Of a stretch of DNA of 64,000 nt, positions 31,896 to 43,489 are shown one piece after another; the first letter of the stretch is position 1, and each line of letters begins with the position of its first letter. The DNA lies in the NCBI GenBank assembly GCA_016124315.1, contig WGNW01000018.1:1-64000 (forward strand), given 5' to 3'. Under the pieces are notes generated by a model that saw only the letters and a program-made list of their open reading frames with translations, made no database searches and was not told where the DNA came from. This DNA is from Alphaproteobacteria bacterium. Its GTDB lineage: Bacteria; Pseudomonadota; Alphaproteobacteria; SMXS01. The position numbers and the translations under genes are program-made.

Positions 31896-34056
31896 GCCGG
31901 GCCGCCCGCCTCGCGTAGATCGACCACGGCCTGTCGCCCTGTGCGCCGGCCACCGTCCGCACTAGCGTGCCGTCCACAGCGATCCTCAGGGCGTGCGGTC
32001 CGCGCCGCCACAGGTCGAACCGGTCGACCACCACATCGGGCCCGCGGCAGCGGCCGAAGGTCGGCACCGCGCTGATCACCACGCGGGCGCGGCCGCAATC
32101 CTCGGCCAGCGCGTCGGGCATGCGGACCAGGGCCACCGCCACGCCCGGCGCACGGGGCGGCCTATACACGCAGCCCAGGGCATCGCAGGCATAGGGGAGA
32201 TCGGCCGCGACCGGTTCCGCGCCGTCCTGCTGGGCGGCGCGCCTCAGCCATGTCTCGCGGGCAAAGGAGCGCCGCCCGCCGATCACCGCCAGATCGCCCC
32301 GCGCATCCCGCACCGCCACCACCTTGCCGGTCGCGTCCACCAGCAGGTCGGGCGGCCGGGCGAGCCAGATCGCGCCGATGCCTGCGGCCATCGCCGCGAC
32401 GCCCCACCAGCGCCAGCGGCGCCGCCACAGCAGCAGCCAGAGCCCGCCGACCACGACCAGCACCAGGCTCGCCGCCGGCAGCTGCGGCACCAGCATGTCG
32501 GCACCGGGCCACGAGGCGACGAACGCCGCGACCTTGATGACCAGCGCCGCTCCCTTCTCCACGCCCCAGAGCGGCCAGGCTTCAAGCCCGAACGGCAGCG
32601 CGACGAACACCAGCGCCACGCAGGGCATGATGACCAGCGCCATCACTGGCACCGCGACCACGTTGGCGGCCAGGCCGTAGACCGCGAAGCGGTTGAAATG
32701 GTAGGCGGCGAAAAAGCCGGTCGCGGCGCCGGCGACGACGCTGGTCAGGGCCACCGCGGCCAGGTAGCGGCCGGCCCGCCCCAACGGCCCCCGGCGCCCG
32801 CCCGCGAGCCAGCCCTTTTCCCGCGCCGCCTCGTAGACCGCGACAAGGCTCGTGACGGCGGCGAACGACATCTGGAAGGACACGCTGAGCAGGCTTTCCG
32901 GCGCCGCCAGCAGCAGCACGGCGGCGGCGATCGCCACCAGCCGCATGGTCAGCGACACCCGGTCCAGCAGGATGCCGGCGAGCACGATCCACGAGGCGAG
33001 GAACGCCCGCTGGGTCGGGATCGTCGCGCCGCTCATCAGCAGGTAGAACAGCCCGGCGGCCATGGCCGCGATCGCCGCCCACTGCTTGATCGGGCGGCGC
33101 AGCGCCAGGCCCGGCACGCAGGCGAGCAGCAGTCGCACGGTCCAGAACACCACCCCGGTCATCAGCGCGATATGCATGCCGGAGATCGCCAGCAGATGGG
33201 CCACGCCCGCGATCCGCAGCTGCTCCAGCGCCTGCTCCGAGAGCGCCGAACGGTCGCCGGTCACCAGCGCGACCGCCATCGCGCCGGCGTCTCCCCCGGT
33301 CTGCGCCAGCAGCCGCCGGCCGATGTCGTCCCGGAGACGGGCGAGCCGGGTTGCCGGGCTGCCCGACGCGAGCGGCGCGGTCACCGTCACCGGCGAGACC
33401 GCATAGCCCACCGCGCCCAGCCGGTCGAACCACGCCTGCCGCCCGAAATCGTAGGCGCCGGGGCTGCTGGGCCCGGGCGGCGGCATGAGCACCGCCCGCA
33501 GGCGCACCCGGTCGCCAGCCCGCACGTCGTCCGCCGTGGTCCGCACGCCGATACGCACGCTCCGGGGAATCGTCCCCTCATGCCAGGAGGCGATGGCGAG
33601 AGAGCCCAGGGTGAGGCGCAGGTGCCGCGGCCCGAACCGCTCGACCCGCTTCACGACGGCCTCGACGGCGACGGGGCGCGTCTCGTCGGAAAGCACCGGA
33701 CCCGCCACCAACTGCGCGCGCAGGCAGGCCGCGAAGAACCCCAGAAAGAGGAGGAAAATCATTCCGGCCGGCCAACGCATACGCTCCGGCGCCGCCGCCA
33801 TGGCCGCCAGGGCCGCCAGGGCGGCGCCCCCGCCGATCCAGAGCGACGGCTCCCGGGGCCAGGCGAAATAGAGCGCGATCCCGACGCCGAGCAGAACCGG
33901 ACACCACAGCGGCCACCGGTCCCGCTCGGCCGCGAGGCTGTCGCCCAATCCGGTGAAAAACGACTTCAACAACCGCTTGCATCCCACTTTGGCGCGGCCA
34001 CGGGCGGCACGGGCCGCCTGTCGGTTCGCCACCGGACCAACTTCCGGAAAAGTCAT
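31852..34056 (-). CDS. comEC: ComEC/Rec2-type competence DNA channel protein
   Basis: 734 aa polytopic membrane protein. There is a hydrophobic N-terminal block ([13 protein letters not shown] region), a DUF4131-like soluble part, and a competence domain with [40 protein letters not shown] and [20 protein letters not shown]. Many further helices follow, then a short C-terminal domain that seems to lack a full beta-lactamase-type part (an HXHXDH motif was not seen). It would carry single-stranded DNA across the inner membrane. The start was set at [13 protein letters not shown]; the longer frame upstream overlaps gltX. The end overlaps lexA. Confidence 0.9.
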   Translation of the reverse strand: MTFPEVGPVANRQAARAARGRAKVGCKRLLKSFFTGLGDSLAAERDRWPLWCPVLLGVGIALYFAWPREPSLWIGGGAALAALAAMAAAPERMRWPAGMIFLLFLGFFAACLRAQLVAGPVLSDETRPVAVEAVVKRVERFGPRHLRLTLGSLAIASWHEGTIPRSVRIGVRTTADDVRAGDRVRLRAVLMPPPGPSSPGAYDFGRQAWFDRLGAVGYAVSPVTVTAPLASGSPATRLARLRDDIGRRLLAQTGGDAGAMAVALVTGDRSALSEQALEQLRIAGVAHLLAISGMHIALMTGVVFWTVRLLLACVPGLALRRPIKQWAAIAAMAAGLFYLLMSGATIPTQRAFLASWIVLAGILLDRVSLTMRLVAIAAAVLLLAAPESLLSVSFQMSFAAVTSLVAVYEAAREKGWLAGGRRGPLGRAGRYLAAVALTSVVAGAATGFFAAYHFNRFAVYGLAANVVAVPVMALVIMPCVALVFVALPFGLEAWPLWGVEKGAALVIKVAAFVASWPGADMLVPQLPAASLVLVVVGGLWLLLWRRRWRWWGVAAMAAGIGAIWLARPPDLLVDATGKVVAVRDARGDLAVIGGRRSFARETWLRRAAQQDGAEPVAADLPYACDALGCVYRPPRAPGVAVALVRMPDALAEDCGRARVVISAVPTFGRCRGPDVVVDRFDLWRRGPHALRIAVDGTLVRTVAGAQGDRPWSIYARRAARLSSVAAGRRDGPGS

Positions 34057-34147
34057 GCGTGATAGTTTATACTTCAGCGCGAGGTATGGTAGAAGCGTCC
34101 TGCGCCGGCAGACAGCTGCGCCCATCCCTTGCTTTGTCAGGAGTCCC

Positions 34148-35578
34148 GTGTCGACCTCGTCTCCTTCCCGTGCGCCCGTAGTCACGCGCTTCGCCCCGTC
34201 GCCGACGGGCTTCCTGCATATCGGCGGCGCCCGGACGGCGCTGTTCAACTGGCTGTTCGCCCGGCACCATGGCGGCCGGTTCCTGCTGCGCATCGAGGAC
34301 ACCGACCGGGAGCGCTCCACCCAGGCGGCGATCGACGCCATCCTGGCCGGCATGAGCTGGCTCGGCCTCGCCCACGACGGCGAGGTGGTCTACCAGTCCC
34401 ACCGTGCGGCGCGCCATGCCGAGGTCGCGCAGCAACTGCTGGACGCCGGCAACGCCTATCGCTGCTACGCCTCCGTGGAGGAACTCGCCGAAATGCGCGA
34501 GCTTGCCCGCGCCGAGAGCCGGCCGATCCGCTATGACGGCCGCTGGCGGGACCGCGACCCGGCGGACGCGCCGCCCGGCGTCGCCCCCGTCATCAGGCTG
34601 AAGGCGCCGCAGAGCGGCGAGACGGTGATCGACGACGCCGTGCAGGGCACGGTGCGGATCGCCAACGACCAGCTCGACGACATGGTGCTGCTGCGCGCCG
34701 ACGGCACGCCGACCTACATGCTTTCCGTCGTCGTCGACGATCACGACATGGGCATCACCCACGTCGTCCGCGGCGACGACCACCTGACCAACGCCTTCCG
34801 CCAGTCGCACATCTACCGGCTGATGGGCTGGGACGTGCCGGTGTTCGCCCACATCCCGCTGATCCACGGCCCCGACGGCGCCAAGCTGTCGAAGCGCCAC
34901 GGCGCGCTGGGCGTGGAGGCCTACCGCGACATGGGCTACCTGCCCGAGGCGCTCAGGAACTACCTGCTGCGGCTCGGCTGGGGCCATGGCGACGACGAGA
35001 TCATCTCCACCGAACAGGCAGTCGAGTGGTTCGACCTCGACGGCGTCGGCCGCTCCGCAGCCCGGTTCGACTTCGCCAAGCTGGAATCCCTCAACGGCCA
35101 CTACATCCGCCAGGCCGACGACGGACGCCTCGCCGACCTGGTGGCGCCGATGATCGAGGCGCAGCTCGGCGCCGTTCTTGACGCAGATGCGAAGGAACGG
35201 ATTCTGCGCGCCATGCCGGGCCTCAAGGAACGGGCGAAAACCTTGGTCGAGCTTGCTGATGGAGCACTGTTTCTCGTTGTGCACCGCCCACTGAAAGTGG
35301 ACGAGAAGGCACAAATGCTGCTAAATAATCCCGAAGCCAAAGAGATCCTGGGACGGGCCCTGACCGGCCTGCAGGGCGTCGATGAGTGGACGCCCGATAC
35401 CCTCGATCAGACACTGAGAAAATTAAGCGAGGCCGAAGGTATCAAGTTTGGCAAGATTGCTCAGCCGCTGCGCGCGGCGCTGTGCGGCCGAACCACCTCG
35501 CCAGGTATATTCGATGTGCTTGCCGTGCTCGGGCGGGAAGAAAGTCTCGGGCGAATCGTGGACCAGATGAACGCATAG
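34148..35578 (+). CDS. gltX: Glutamate--tRNA ligase
   Basis: 476 aa class I synthetase. Marks are [20 protein letters not shown] (HIGH-type motif), [33 protein letters not shown] and [14 protein letters not shown] (KMSKS-type motif). It charges tRNA-Glu, and in alphaproteobacteria without GlnRS may also charge tRNA-Gln. The GTG start gives [19 protein letters not shown] and has an AGGAG ribosome site just before it; an earlier ATG at 33953 would overlap comEC. The region around 35161-35470 reads as less GC-rich than the rest, still in frame. gltA follows. Confidence 0.97.
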   Translation: MSTSSPSRAPVVTRFAPSPTGFLHIGGARTALFNWLFARHHGGRFLLRIEDTDRERSTQAAIDAILAGMSWLGLAHDGEVVYQSHRAARHAEVAQQLLDAGNAYRCYASVEELAEMRELARAESRPIRYDGRWRDRDPADAPPGVAPVIRLKAPQSGETVIDDAVQGTVRIANDQLDDMVLLRADGTPTYMLSVVVDDHDMGITHVVRGDDHLTNAFRQSHIYRLMGWDVPVFAHIPLIHGPDGAKLSKRHGALGVEAYRDMGYLPEALRNYLLRLGWGHGDDEIISTEQAVEWFDLDGVGRSAARFDFAKLESLNGHYIRQADDGRLADLVAPMIEAQLGAVLDADAKERILRAMPGLKERAKTLVELADGALFLVVHRPLKVDEKAQMLLNNPEAKEILGRALTGLQGVDEWTPDTLDQTLRKLSEAEGIKFGKIAQPLRAALCGRTTSPGIFDVLAVLGREESLGRIVDQMNA

Positions 35579-35614
35579 GGCGGCGCCTGCCGCTTGCCAG
35601 ACAGGGGACAGTAT

Positions 35615-36913
<1,299 letters not shown>

Positions 36914-36937
36914 GCTTGCAGGCCATCAGAACGGACA

Positions 36938-36964
36938 AACGGCCTTCCCCCGGAAGGCCGTTTT
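36938..36964 (+). terminator. Intrinsic terminator after gltA
   Basis: An 11 bp perfect inverted repeat (AACGGCCTTCC, 3 nt loop, GGAAGGCCGTT) runs into TTTT on the plus strand 25 bp after the gltA stop. On the other strand the stem starts with AA, so it may also serve the convergent der gene. Confidence 0.85.
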
Positions 36965-36979
36965 GCATTGGCCCGCCTC

Positions 36980-38320
36980 TCAATCGGCGTAGGGATTCTC
37001 GCCTTTCTTCAGGCGGATCCGGATCGGCGTGCCCCACAGGCCGAACGTCTCGCGGATACCGTTCATCAGGTAGCGCATATAGGAGTCCGGCAGGTCCTCC
37101 GGCCGCGAGCAGAACGCGACGAAGGTCGGCGGCCGGGCCTTCACCTGGGTCATGTAGCGCAGCTTGATGCGCCGTCCCGACGGGGCGGGCGGCGGATGCG
37201 CCTGGGTGGCGGCGTCGAGCCAGCGGTTGAGCCGCGCCGTCGAGATGCGGCTGTCCCACGCCCCGTAGGCCTTCATCACCGCCGGCATCAGCCGTTCGGT
37301 GCCGCGTCCGGTGAGCGCCGAGAAGGTGACCAGCTCGACGCCCCTCACCTCGGGCATGTCGAGATCGAGCATGTCCTCGACCTCCTTGAGCACGGCGGCC
37401 TTGTCGTCGACGAGGTCCCACTTGTTCAGGGCGACGACAAGCGCCCGGCCCTCGCGCGCGACCATGTTGGCCAGCACCCGGTCCTGCCGGTCCAGCGGCG
37501 AGGTGGCGTCCACCAGCAGCACCACGACCTGGGCGAACTTCACCGCCCGCAGGCCGTCCGCCACCGAGAGCTTCTCCAGCTTGTCGACCACCTTGGCGCG
37601 CTTGCGCATGCCGGCGGTGTCGAACAGCCGGATCACCGCGCCCTCGTAGGACCACTCCACGGCGATGGAATCGCGGGTCAGCCCGGCCTCGGGACCGGCC
37701 AGCAGCCGCTCCTCGCCGATCAGCGTGTTGATCAGCGTGGACTTGCCCGCGTTCGGCCGGCCGATGATCGCCAGATGCAGCGCGCCGTCGCCCGCGCCCT
37801 CGCCGTCCTCGTCGCCCGGTTCGACGAGTTCCACGTGCTCCAGCATGGCGTCGTGGAGCTCGACCAGCCCCTCGCCGTGCTCGGCCGAGATCGGCACCGG
37901 CTCGCCGAGCCCCAGGGAGAAGGCCTCGAGATAGCCCGCGTCGCCGCCGGCGCCCTCGCTCTTGTTGGCCACCAGCACCACCGGCTTGCCGGTCTGGCGC
38001 AGCCAGTTGGCGAAATGGCTGTCGAGCGGGGTGACCCCGGCGCGGGCGTCGATCAGGAACAGCACCACGTCGGCGCCCTCGATGGCGCGCTCGGTCTGGC
38101 GCCGCATGCGGGCTTCCATGGACTGGTCGTTGACGTCCTCCAGCCCGGCGGTGTCGATCAGGGTGAACTCGAGGCCGGCGATCCGCGCCGGCGCCTCGCG
38201 CCGGTCGCGCGTCACGCCCGGCCGGTCGTCGACCAGGGCGAGCCGCTTGCCGGTCAACCGGTTGAAGAGGGTGGACTTGCCGACATTGGGTCGGCCGATG
38301 ATGACTGCTGTGAAGGACAT
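36980..38320 (-). CDS. der: Ribosome biogenesis GTPase Der
   Basis: 446 aa with two GTPase domains in tandem. The first P-loop is [16 protein letters not shown] (about residue 8) with DTAGLE; the second is [16 protein letters not shown] (about residue 170) with [15 protein letters not shown] and NKWD are the base-recognition motifs. The C-terminal KH-like domain (about 350-446) ends the protein. Der acts in maturation of the 50S subunit. bamB lies 13 nt upstream on the same strand; bamB-der linkage is widely conserved. Confidence 0.97.
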   Translation of the reverse strand: MSFTAVIIGRPNVGKSTLFNRLTGKRLALVDDRPGVTRDRREAPARIAGLEFTLIDTAGLEDVNDQSMEARMRRQTERAIEGADVVLFLIDARAGVTPLDSHFANWLRQTGKPVVLVANKSEGAGGDAGYLEAFSLGLGEPVPISAEHGEGLVELHDAMLEHVELVEPGDEDGEGAGDGALHLAIIGRPNAGKSTLINTLIGEERLLAGPEAGLTRDSIAVEWSYEGAVIRLFDTAGMRKRAKVVDKLEKLSVADGLRAVKFAQVVVLLVDATSPLDRQDRVLANMVAREGRALVVALNKWDLVDDKAAVLKEVEDMLDLDMPEVRGVELVTFSALTGRGTERLMPAVMKAYGAWDSRISTARLNRWLDAATQAHPPPAPSGRRIKLRYMTQVKARPPTFVAFCSRPEDLPDSYMRYLMNGIRETFGLWGTPIRIRLKKGENPYAD

Positions 38321-38333
38321 GGAAGGGGCATCG

Positions 38334-39710
38334 TCACCGCATCGCGATCAGTTCGCCGTCGTCTCCCATCAGGTAGAGCGTGCCGTTGGCGACCACGGGC
38401 GAGATGAAGTTCCGCTTGGAGGGGATTTCGACGCCGCCCAGGAACTCCCCCGTATAGGGCGAGAAGGCCGCCAGCATGCCGGCGTTGTTCACCACCAGCA
38501 GACGATCGCCCGCGAGCACGGGTCCGGTCCAGATGATCAGCCGCTTCTTCTTGTTGTTGCCCTTGTAGCGCTGCAGGTCGGTAAGCCACTTGGCGTGGCC
38601 GTTCTGCCGCGTCACGCAAACGAGTTGGTTGTCGGCGGTGATGACATAGAGATAGTCGCCCGCCACCCAGATGGTCTGGGCGCTGGGAATGTTGTTTTCC
38701 CAGAGCCGCGTGCCGGTCTTCAGATCGATCGCCGCCATGCGGCCGCTGTGACCGACGGCGAACACCTCGCCGCGGTCGACGACCGGATCGCCGTCGATGT
38801 CGTTGAGGGTCGACAGGGCGGTCATGCGGCCGACCCGGGTGAGCGAATCCGCCCAGGCGACGCGCCCGTTGCTGGCCTGCAGCGCGAACAGTTCGCCGGA
38901 AGCGAAGGCGGCCACCACCGTGCCGCCGATCACCGCCGGGCTCGCCGAGCCGACCATGCCCGCCTGCTCGGCAATCGCCACGTGCTGCCAGACCACGGAC
39001 CCATTGTCCGGGTTGACGGCGTAGAGCTGGTCGTCGTGGGTGGTATAGAACACGAAGCCGTCGCCGGCCGTCGGCGCGCCGCGCAGGGCCACGTCGAACT
39101 TGGTGTGCCAGAGTTCGGATCCCGTCCGCGGGTCGAGCGCGGCGGCGACGCCGGTGCCGACCGCGACGAACAGCTTGCCGTCGTGGTAGCTGATGCCGCC
39201 GCCCGCCGCGGAATCCTCCTTCTCCCGCTCGCCCTTGTCGGCGCGGATGTCGGTCGTCCAGAGCTTGCGGCCGGTGTCGGCGTCGAAGGCGGTGACGCCC
39301 CAGCCGGAGCCCATGGCATAGACCACGCCGTTGACGACGATGGGCTGCGCGGTCAGCGGCCGATTGCGCGACGCGCTGCCGACCTTGGCGCGCCAGATGA
39401 TTCGCGGCGACGGCGCCAGCTGCAGATGCTCCATGGCGTGGTTCGCATAGCCGCCCGCCTGTGGCCAGTCGGGATTGAGATACGGCGCCGGAAGCCGGAC
39501 CTCGACGTCGTGCAGCGCCGGATCGGGCGTCAGCTGCTCGCTCAGTTCGACGATCGGCCGGCGCTCGCCCTCCAGCACGATCTTCTTGGACTTGCTGCCA
39601 TTGCAGCCGGCCAGCAGGGCCGCCGTCGCCAGCACCATCACGGCGACGACGCCAATCCGGTGTCGGTCGGGCTGCCGACGGAAACTGGTCGGCGAGGTAG
39701 GAATCGGCAT
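38334..39710 (-). CDS. bamB: Outer membrane assembly lipoprotein BamB (PQQ-like propeller)
   Basis: 458 aa. A lipoprotein signal ends in LLAGC ([20 protein letters not shown]). The mature part has repeated PQQ-propeller blades, seen as [45 protein letters not shown] and similar. It scaffolds BamA in inserting beta-barrel proteins. The start [13 protein letters not shown] was chosen to give a normal signal; an earlier ATG at 39758 would overlap the upstream gene. It lies between the YfgM-like gene (13 nt gap) and der, the common order. Confidence 0.9.
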   Translation of the reverse strand: MPIPTSPTSFRRQPDRHRIGVVAVMVLATAALLAGCNGSKSKKIVLEGERRPIVELSEQLTPDPALHDVEVRLPAPYLNPDWPQAGGYANHAMEHLQLAPSPRIIWRAKVGSASRNRPLTAQPIVVNGVVYAMGSGWGVTAFDADTGRKLWTTDIRADKGEREKEDSAAGGGISYHDGKLFVAVGTGVAAALDPRTGSELWHTKFDVALRGAPTAGDGFVFYTTHDDQLYAVNPDNGSVVWQHVAIAEQAGMVGSASPAVIGGTVVAAFASGELFALQASNGRVAWADSLTRVGRMTALSTLNDIDGDPVVDRGEVFAVGHSGRMAAIDLKTGTRLWENNIPSAQTIWVAGDYLYVITADNQLVCVTRQNGHAKWLTDLQRYKGNNKKKRLIIWTGPVLAGDRLLVVNNAGMLAAFSPYTGEFLGGVEIPSKRNFISPVVANGTLYLMGDDGELIAMR

Positions 39711-39723
39711 CGGGCGCACCACT

Positions 39724-40398
39724 TCAGTTTTTCTTGGCGAGTTCGCTCGAGGGCACACCGAGCACGGCCAGCATCTCGGCGGACCGTCCCTTGAACCCGG
39801 ACTGCTCGGGCGCGGCGTCGAACAACGTGCGGAACGTCGTCTTCGCCGCGTCGCGCTGGCCCATCTTGTACTGGTTCAGGCCCTTCAGTTCCATGACCGA
39901 CAGATGCCACGGGTTGTCGGCGTCATCCATCTTGTCCAGGCGCTTGGCCAGATCGGCGCCGCCGCCCTCCTCGAGGCCAAGGCTCGCCGAATAGAGCGCC
40001 GCCAGGTCGCGATAGACGTCGGCCACCCCGGAATCCGCCGCGATCTCGTCATAGGCGGTCCGGGCTCCCTTGCGGTCCTTGCTCTCGGCCAGCAGTTCCG
40101 CGATCCGGAACCGGGACAGCAGTCCATAGCTCTCGTCGGGATCCTCCTTCGCCAGCGCGGCGAACTTGGCACGGGCCTGGTCGGTGTCGCCCTTGCTGGC
40201 CAGGTCGGTCGCAGCGACGAAGCTGTCGCCCATGCCGGCGTGCTGCCGCTGCTTCTGGTCTTCCAGGTAGCGATACCCCGCGACGCCGATGATCACCAGC
40301 GTGATGACGACCGCCAGGTACTTTCCGTAGCGCTTCAGGAAAGTCGTGATCTGCTCTTGGCGGACCTCTTCATCGACTTCGCGGAAGATGTCGCTCAC
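39724..40398 (-). CDS. YfgM/tetratricopeptide-like inner membrane protein
   Basis: 224 aa. A cytoplasmic start MSDIFREVDEEVRQEQIT is followed by one membrane helix (about 28-45, YLAVVITLVIIGVAGYRYLE) and a periplasmic helical repeat region with TDQARAKFAALAKEDPDESY and MGQRDAAKTTFRTLFDAAPE. This fits the YfgM/TPR_21 family, which in E. coli works with PpiD at the Sec channel and is encoded next to bamB, as here. ppiD is also in the window (22428-24329). Confidence 0.85.
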   Translation of the reverse strand: MSDIFREVDEEVRQEQITTFLKRYGKYLAVVITLVIIGVAGYRYLEDQKQRQHAGMGDSFVAATDLASKGDTDQARAKFAALAKEDPDESYGLLSRFRIAELLAESKDRKGARTAYDEIAADSGVADVYRDLAALYSASLGLEEGGGADLAKRLDKMDDADNPWHLSVMELKGLNQYKMGQRDAAKTTFRTLFDAAPEQSGFKGRSAEMLAVLGVPSSELAKKN

Positions 40399-40487
40399 TC
40401 AGGCCTCCTTTGCCGGGAACGGGCGGCTACCTTAGCTTGCGTCCCCCGGGTTCGCAAACGATCTGGCGGCCGAAAACCGGCCCGGAA

Positions 40488-41303
40488 TCAGTCGCGCATT
40501 GAATATGTATGTTCGGCGCCGGGGAAACGCCGCGCCTTGACTTCTGCGGCGTAGTTGGCGGCCGCTTCGTCGATGGCCGCGCCCCATTCGGCGTAGCGCT
40601 TGACGAAGCTCGGGGTGGTGGCGAACAGGCCGATCATGTCCTCCGTGACGAGGATCTGACCGTCGCAGGCCGAGGACGCGCCGATGCCGATGGTGACGTT
40701 GGACGCCTCGGCCGTCACCCGCTCGCCCAGATCGCCGGCGACCGCCTCGACCACCGTCGCGAAGGCGCCGGCGTCGGCGACCGCCCGGGCGTCGGCGATC
40801 ACGTCGTCCCACTCGTCGCGGCGGCGGCCCTTGGCGGCATAGCCGTGCATGTTCACCTTCTGGGGCTGCAGGCCGATATGGCCCATCACCGGAATGCCCC
40901 GCTTGACCATGAACTCGATGGTGGGCGCCATCACCCGGCCGCCTTCCAGCTTCACCGCCGCGCAGCCGGTCTCGCGCATGATCCGCGCGGCGTTGGTAAA
41001 GGCCTGCTCCGGCGACGCCTCGTAGCTGCCGAACGGCATGTCGACGACGATGCAGGCGCGCGGCGCCCCGCGCATGACCGCCTGGCCGTGCAGGATCATC
41101 ATCTCCATCGTGACGCCGACCGTGTTGGGCAGGCCGTGGATCACCATGCCCACGGAATCGCCCACCAGCAGCAGGTCCACGTGGGGATCGAGCAACTTGG
41201 CGACCAGCGCGGTGTAGGCGGTCAGGCACACTACGGGCGCCTTGCCCTTGCGGGCCGCGATGTCGCGGACCGTGACGTTGCGCTGCTTCTCGAATTTCGA
41301 CAT
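40488..41303 (-). CDS. panB: 3-methyl-2-oxobutanoate hydroxymethyltransferase
   Basis: 271 aa. Marks are [88 protein letters not shown] and ITIGIGAS-type [20 protein letters not shown]. It makes ketopantoate from 2-oxoisovalerate in pantothenate synthesis. The substrate comes from the branch that includes IlvD, encoded 2 kb away. panC is not adjacent. An 89 bp gap precedes the YfgM-like gene, and the gene is divergent from yceI. Confidence 0.96.
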   Translation of the reverse strand: MSKFEKQRNVTVRDIAARKGKAPVVCLTAYTALVAKLLDPHVDLLLVGDSVGMVIHGLPNTVGVTMEMMILHGQAVMRGAPRACIVVDMPFGSYEASPEQAFTNAARIMRETGCAAVKLEGGRVMAPTIEFMVKRGIPVMGHIGLQPQKVNMHGYAAKGRRRDEWDDVIADARAVADAGAFATVVEAVAGDLGERVTAEASNVTIGIGASSACDGQILVTEDMIGLFATTPSFVKRYAEWGAAIDEAAANYAAEVKARRFPGAEHTYSMRD

Positions 41304-41471
41304 GCCGTTCCCCTTGGGTGTGGCGGCCGGACATGGCGTCCGGCGCCTTCATAGCACTCCCGCTCCCGTCCTCCAACCGGCTTGCGTCCGGCTCATTCGG
41401 CGTTTGACGCCGCAAGCGGGGCGGCGGATCATCGCGCCGAGGTCCCCGTCCCGCTGCCGTGGAGAAGGTCC

Positions 41472-42134
41472 ATGAAACGTCTCGCAATGCTTGTCCTGGC
41501 GTGCACCGCCCTCGCCCTCCCGGCACGCTCGGAAGAGGAAGCCCCGCCGCCGGCGGCGGGCGAAATTCCCGCCGGCGACTACGCGCTGGACAAGAGCCAC
41601 GCCACCCTTGTCTTCCGGCTCAGCCACCTGGGCTTCTCGCTCTACACGGCGGAATTCCGAGACTTCGACGCCTCGCTGACCTTCGACCCCGCCGATCCTG
41701 CCGCCGCCGCCGTCGAGGCCACCGTCGATGCGGCTTCCCTGGACCTGCCGCATCCGCCCGAAGGCTTCGCCGACACGATCAAGGGCCCGGAATGGCTGGA
41801 CACCGCGCAATACCCCGAAATCACCTTCCGCTCGACGGCCGTCGAGCCGACAGGCGGCAACGACGCGCGCATTACCGGCGACCTCACCCTCCACGGCGTG
41901 ACCAGGCCGGTGACCCTCGACGCCACGTTCAACGGCGGCTGGGCCGGCCACCCGATGGACCCGCACGCGCGCATCGGCTTCTCGGCCACGGGTACCTTCA
42001 GCCGGTCGGATTTCGGCGTCAGCTACGGCGTGCCGGCGCCGGGCAGCAGCATGGGCGTGGGCGACACCGTCGAGGTGACCATCCAGGCGGAGTTCACCGG
42101 TCCGCCGCTCGCGCCCGCGCCCGCCACCCCTTAG
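41472..42134 (+). CDS. YceI-family periplasmic lipid-binding-like protein
   Basis: 220 aa. The signal peptide is MKRLAMLVLACTALALPARS. The mature YceI lipocalin-like domain has the family start GDYALDKSHATLVFRLSHLG, FDASLTFDPADPAAAAVEAT, EWLDTAQYPEITFRSTAVEP, DLTLHGVTRPVTLDATFNGG and DFGVSYGVPAPG. YceI proteins bind polyisoprenoid-type lipids in structures; the role here is unknown. The start is placed at the signal peptide (41472); the 168 bp before it is shared with divergent panB. Confidence 0.9.
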   Translation: MKRLAMLVLACTALALPARSEEEAPPPAAGEIPAGDYALDKSHATLVFRLSHLGFSLYTAEFRDFDASLTFDPADPAAAAVEATVDAASLDLPHPPEGFADTIKGPEWLDTAQYPEITFRSTAVEPTGGNDARITGDLTLHGVTRPVTLDATFNGGWAGHPMDPHARIGFSATGTFSRSDFGVSYGVPAPGSSMGVGDTVEVTIQAEFTGPPLAPAPATP

Positions 42135-42179
42135 GCCCCGCGTCCTATCCCTCGGGCTTAGTCGGCACAGGAGGAAGCA

Positions 42180-42641
42180 ATGCTGTATCTGCTCGCACTG
42201 CTGATCGGCGGCGTCGCCGGCCTGCGCACCTTCACCGCGCCCGTCGCCGTGGCGTGGGCAGCCGTCGGGGGCTGGCTGGCGCTCGCGGGGACCCCGTTCT
42301 CGTTCATGGCCACCTTCGTCGCCGCCGGCATCCTCTCCGCCCTGGCGCTGGGCGAGCTGGTGGTCGACACGCTGCCCTCCACCCCCAGCCGCAAGGCGCC
42401 GCCGGGATTCATCGCACGGCTGGTGTCGGGCGGGTTCTCGGGAGCGGTCGTCGGCGCGGCCGGCGGCTCGCTGTTCGGCGGCGCCATGGCCGGGCTGGCC
42501 GGCGCGGTCGCCGGCACGCTGGGCGGCTACGCATTCCGCATGCGACTTGCTCGCGCCCTGGGAAAGGACCTCCCCGCGGCCCTCATCGAGGACGCGATCG
42601 CCCTCGGCGGCGCTGCGCTCATCATGCTGGCGGCCCGATGA
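42180..42641 (+). CDS. DUF4126-like small membrane protein
   Basis: 153 aa, almost entirely hydrophobic and Gly/Ala-rich, with about four membrane segments (LYLLALLIGGVAGLRTFTAP, FMATFVAAGILSALALGELV, LVSGGFSGAVVGAAGGSLFG, and the end IALGGAALIMLAAR). ELVVDTLPSTPSRK is a conserved polar element of this family. Function unknown. It has a strong AGGAGG ribosome site. It follows yceI by 45 bp and converges on the unknown membrane protein gene 4 nt further on. Confidence 0.8.
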   Translation: MLYLLALLIGGVAGLRTFTAPVAVAWAAVGGWLALAGTPFSFMATFVAAGILSALALGELVVDTLPSTPSRKAPPGFIARLVSGGFSGAVVGAAGGSLFGGAMAGLAGAVAGTLGGYAFRMRLARALGKDLPAALIEDAIALGGAALIMLAAR

Positions 42642-42645
42642 GGCA

Positions 42646-43281
42646 TCACGGCGAACGGCAGTCGGCCCGCGCCGGCGTCTCGCCTCCCAGTTCGAGGGCC
42701 AGCAAGATCATCGCCGCCGGGAAGGTGACGATCCAGGGCGAAGCCGCGTAGAGCAGCTCGGGCCACGCCAGCTGGCCGAAGATCGGGATGCCGACCAGCC
42801 CGTTGGCGACCAGCGCCCCGCGCAGCCAGCGCCGTCGGCCGCCGCCCGGAAAGGCCGGCGCCAGCAGCAGCGTCGATGCGCTCATCCAGGTGTAGCCCAG
42901 CAGGTCCACCGCCATGGTCGGCATGCCGTAGGCGCAGCAGGACGCCCACGCCACCGCCGCGCCCTCGCCCCGCATGTCATGCGGGATGACCGAGCCGAGC
43001 TGCATGACGTACATCATGCTGACATCGGCGGCGTAGAGGATGGCGAGGCAGAGCGCCGCCACGCTCCAGACCTTGCCGTCCCGCGGCGTCGCCGCGTGGG
43101 CGGCGGCGACCGCCAGCACGTAGCAGGGCGCCAGCAGCAGCGACGGCGCGAAGATCAGGATGCGGTCCCAGGGATCGGCGAGCATGCCCGCGACCTGGAG
43201 CAGCTGGGGGATGATATAGCCGATCGCCGCCGCGCACGCCGCCAGAGCCGCCCAAAAGCCGAACCGCGATGCCGCCGCCAT
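42646..43281 (-). CDS. Unknown multi-pass membrane protein
   Basis: 211 aa. I count about six hydrophobic segments, for example [80 protein letters not shown] and [16 protein letters not shown], with few charged residues between. I do not recognise a named family. It is divergent from ilvD with a 208 bp gap (43282-43489) in which I see no gene or clear regulatory motif. Confidence 0.75.
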   Translation of the reverse strand: MAAASRFGFWAALAACAAAIGYIIPQLLQVAGMLADPWDRILIFAPSLLLAPCYVLAVAAAHAATPRDGKVWSVAALCLAILYAADVSMMYVMQLGSVIPHDMRGEGAAVAWASCCAYGMPTMAVDLLGYTWMSASTLLLAPAFPGGGRRRWLRGALVANGLVGIPIFGQLAWPELLYAASPWIVTFPAAMILLALELGGETPARADCRSP

Positions 43282-43489
43282 GGCTCATCTCCCTGCAGAC
43301 ATCGCACACTGGCAGGACCGCGACCGCCGCGCATTGAGCAGAGTCAAACCGCTGCGGAACGGCGCGCGAGCCCACCAGAGCCGGGCGAGCCGGCGGAGGA
43401 AACGTGGACAGGGCGTGCCGAACGGGCTATCTCGAGGGCTTGAACGCCGGCATGGCCGGCGCACACCGTTCATCGACCGGGGAACCGAC

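Noticed and set aside
43282-43489. A leader peptide or riboswitch before ilvD
   Set aside because: No run of branched-chain codons and no recognisable riboswitch core could be seen.
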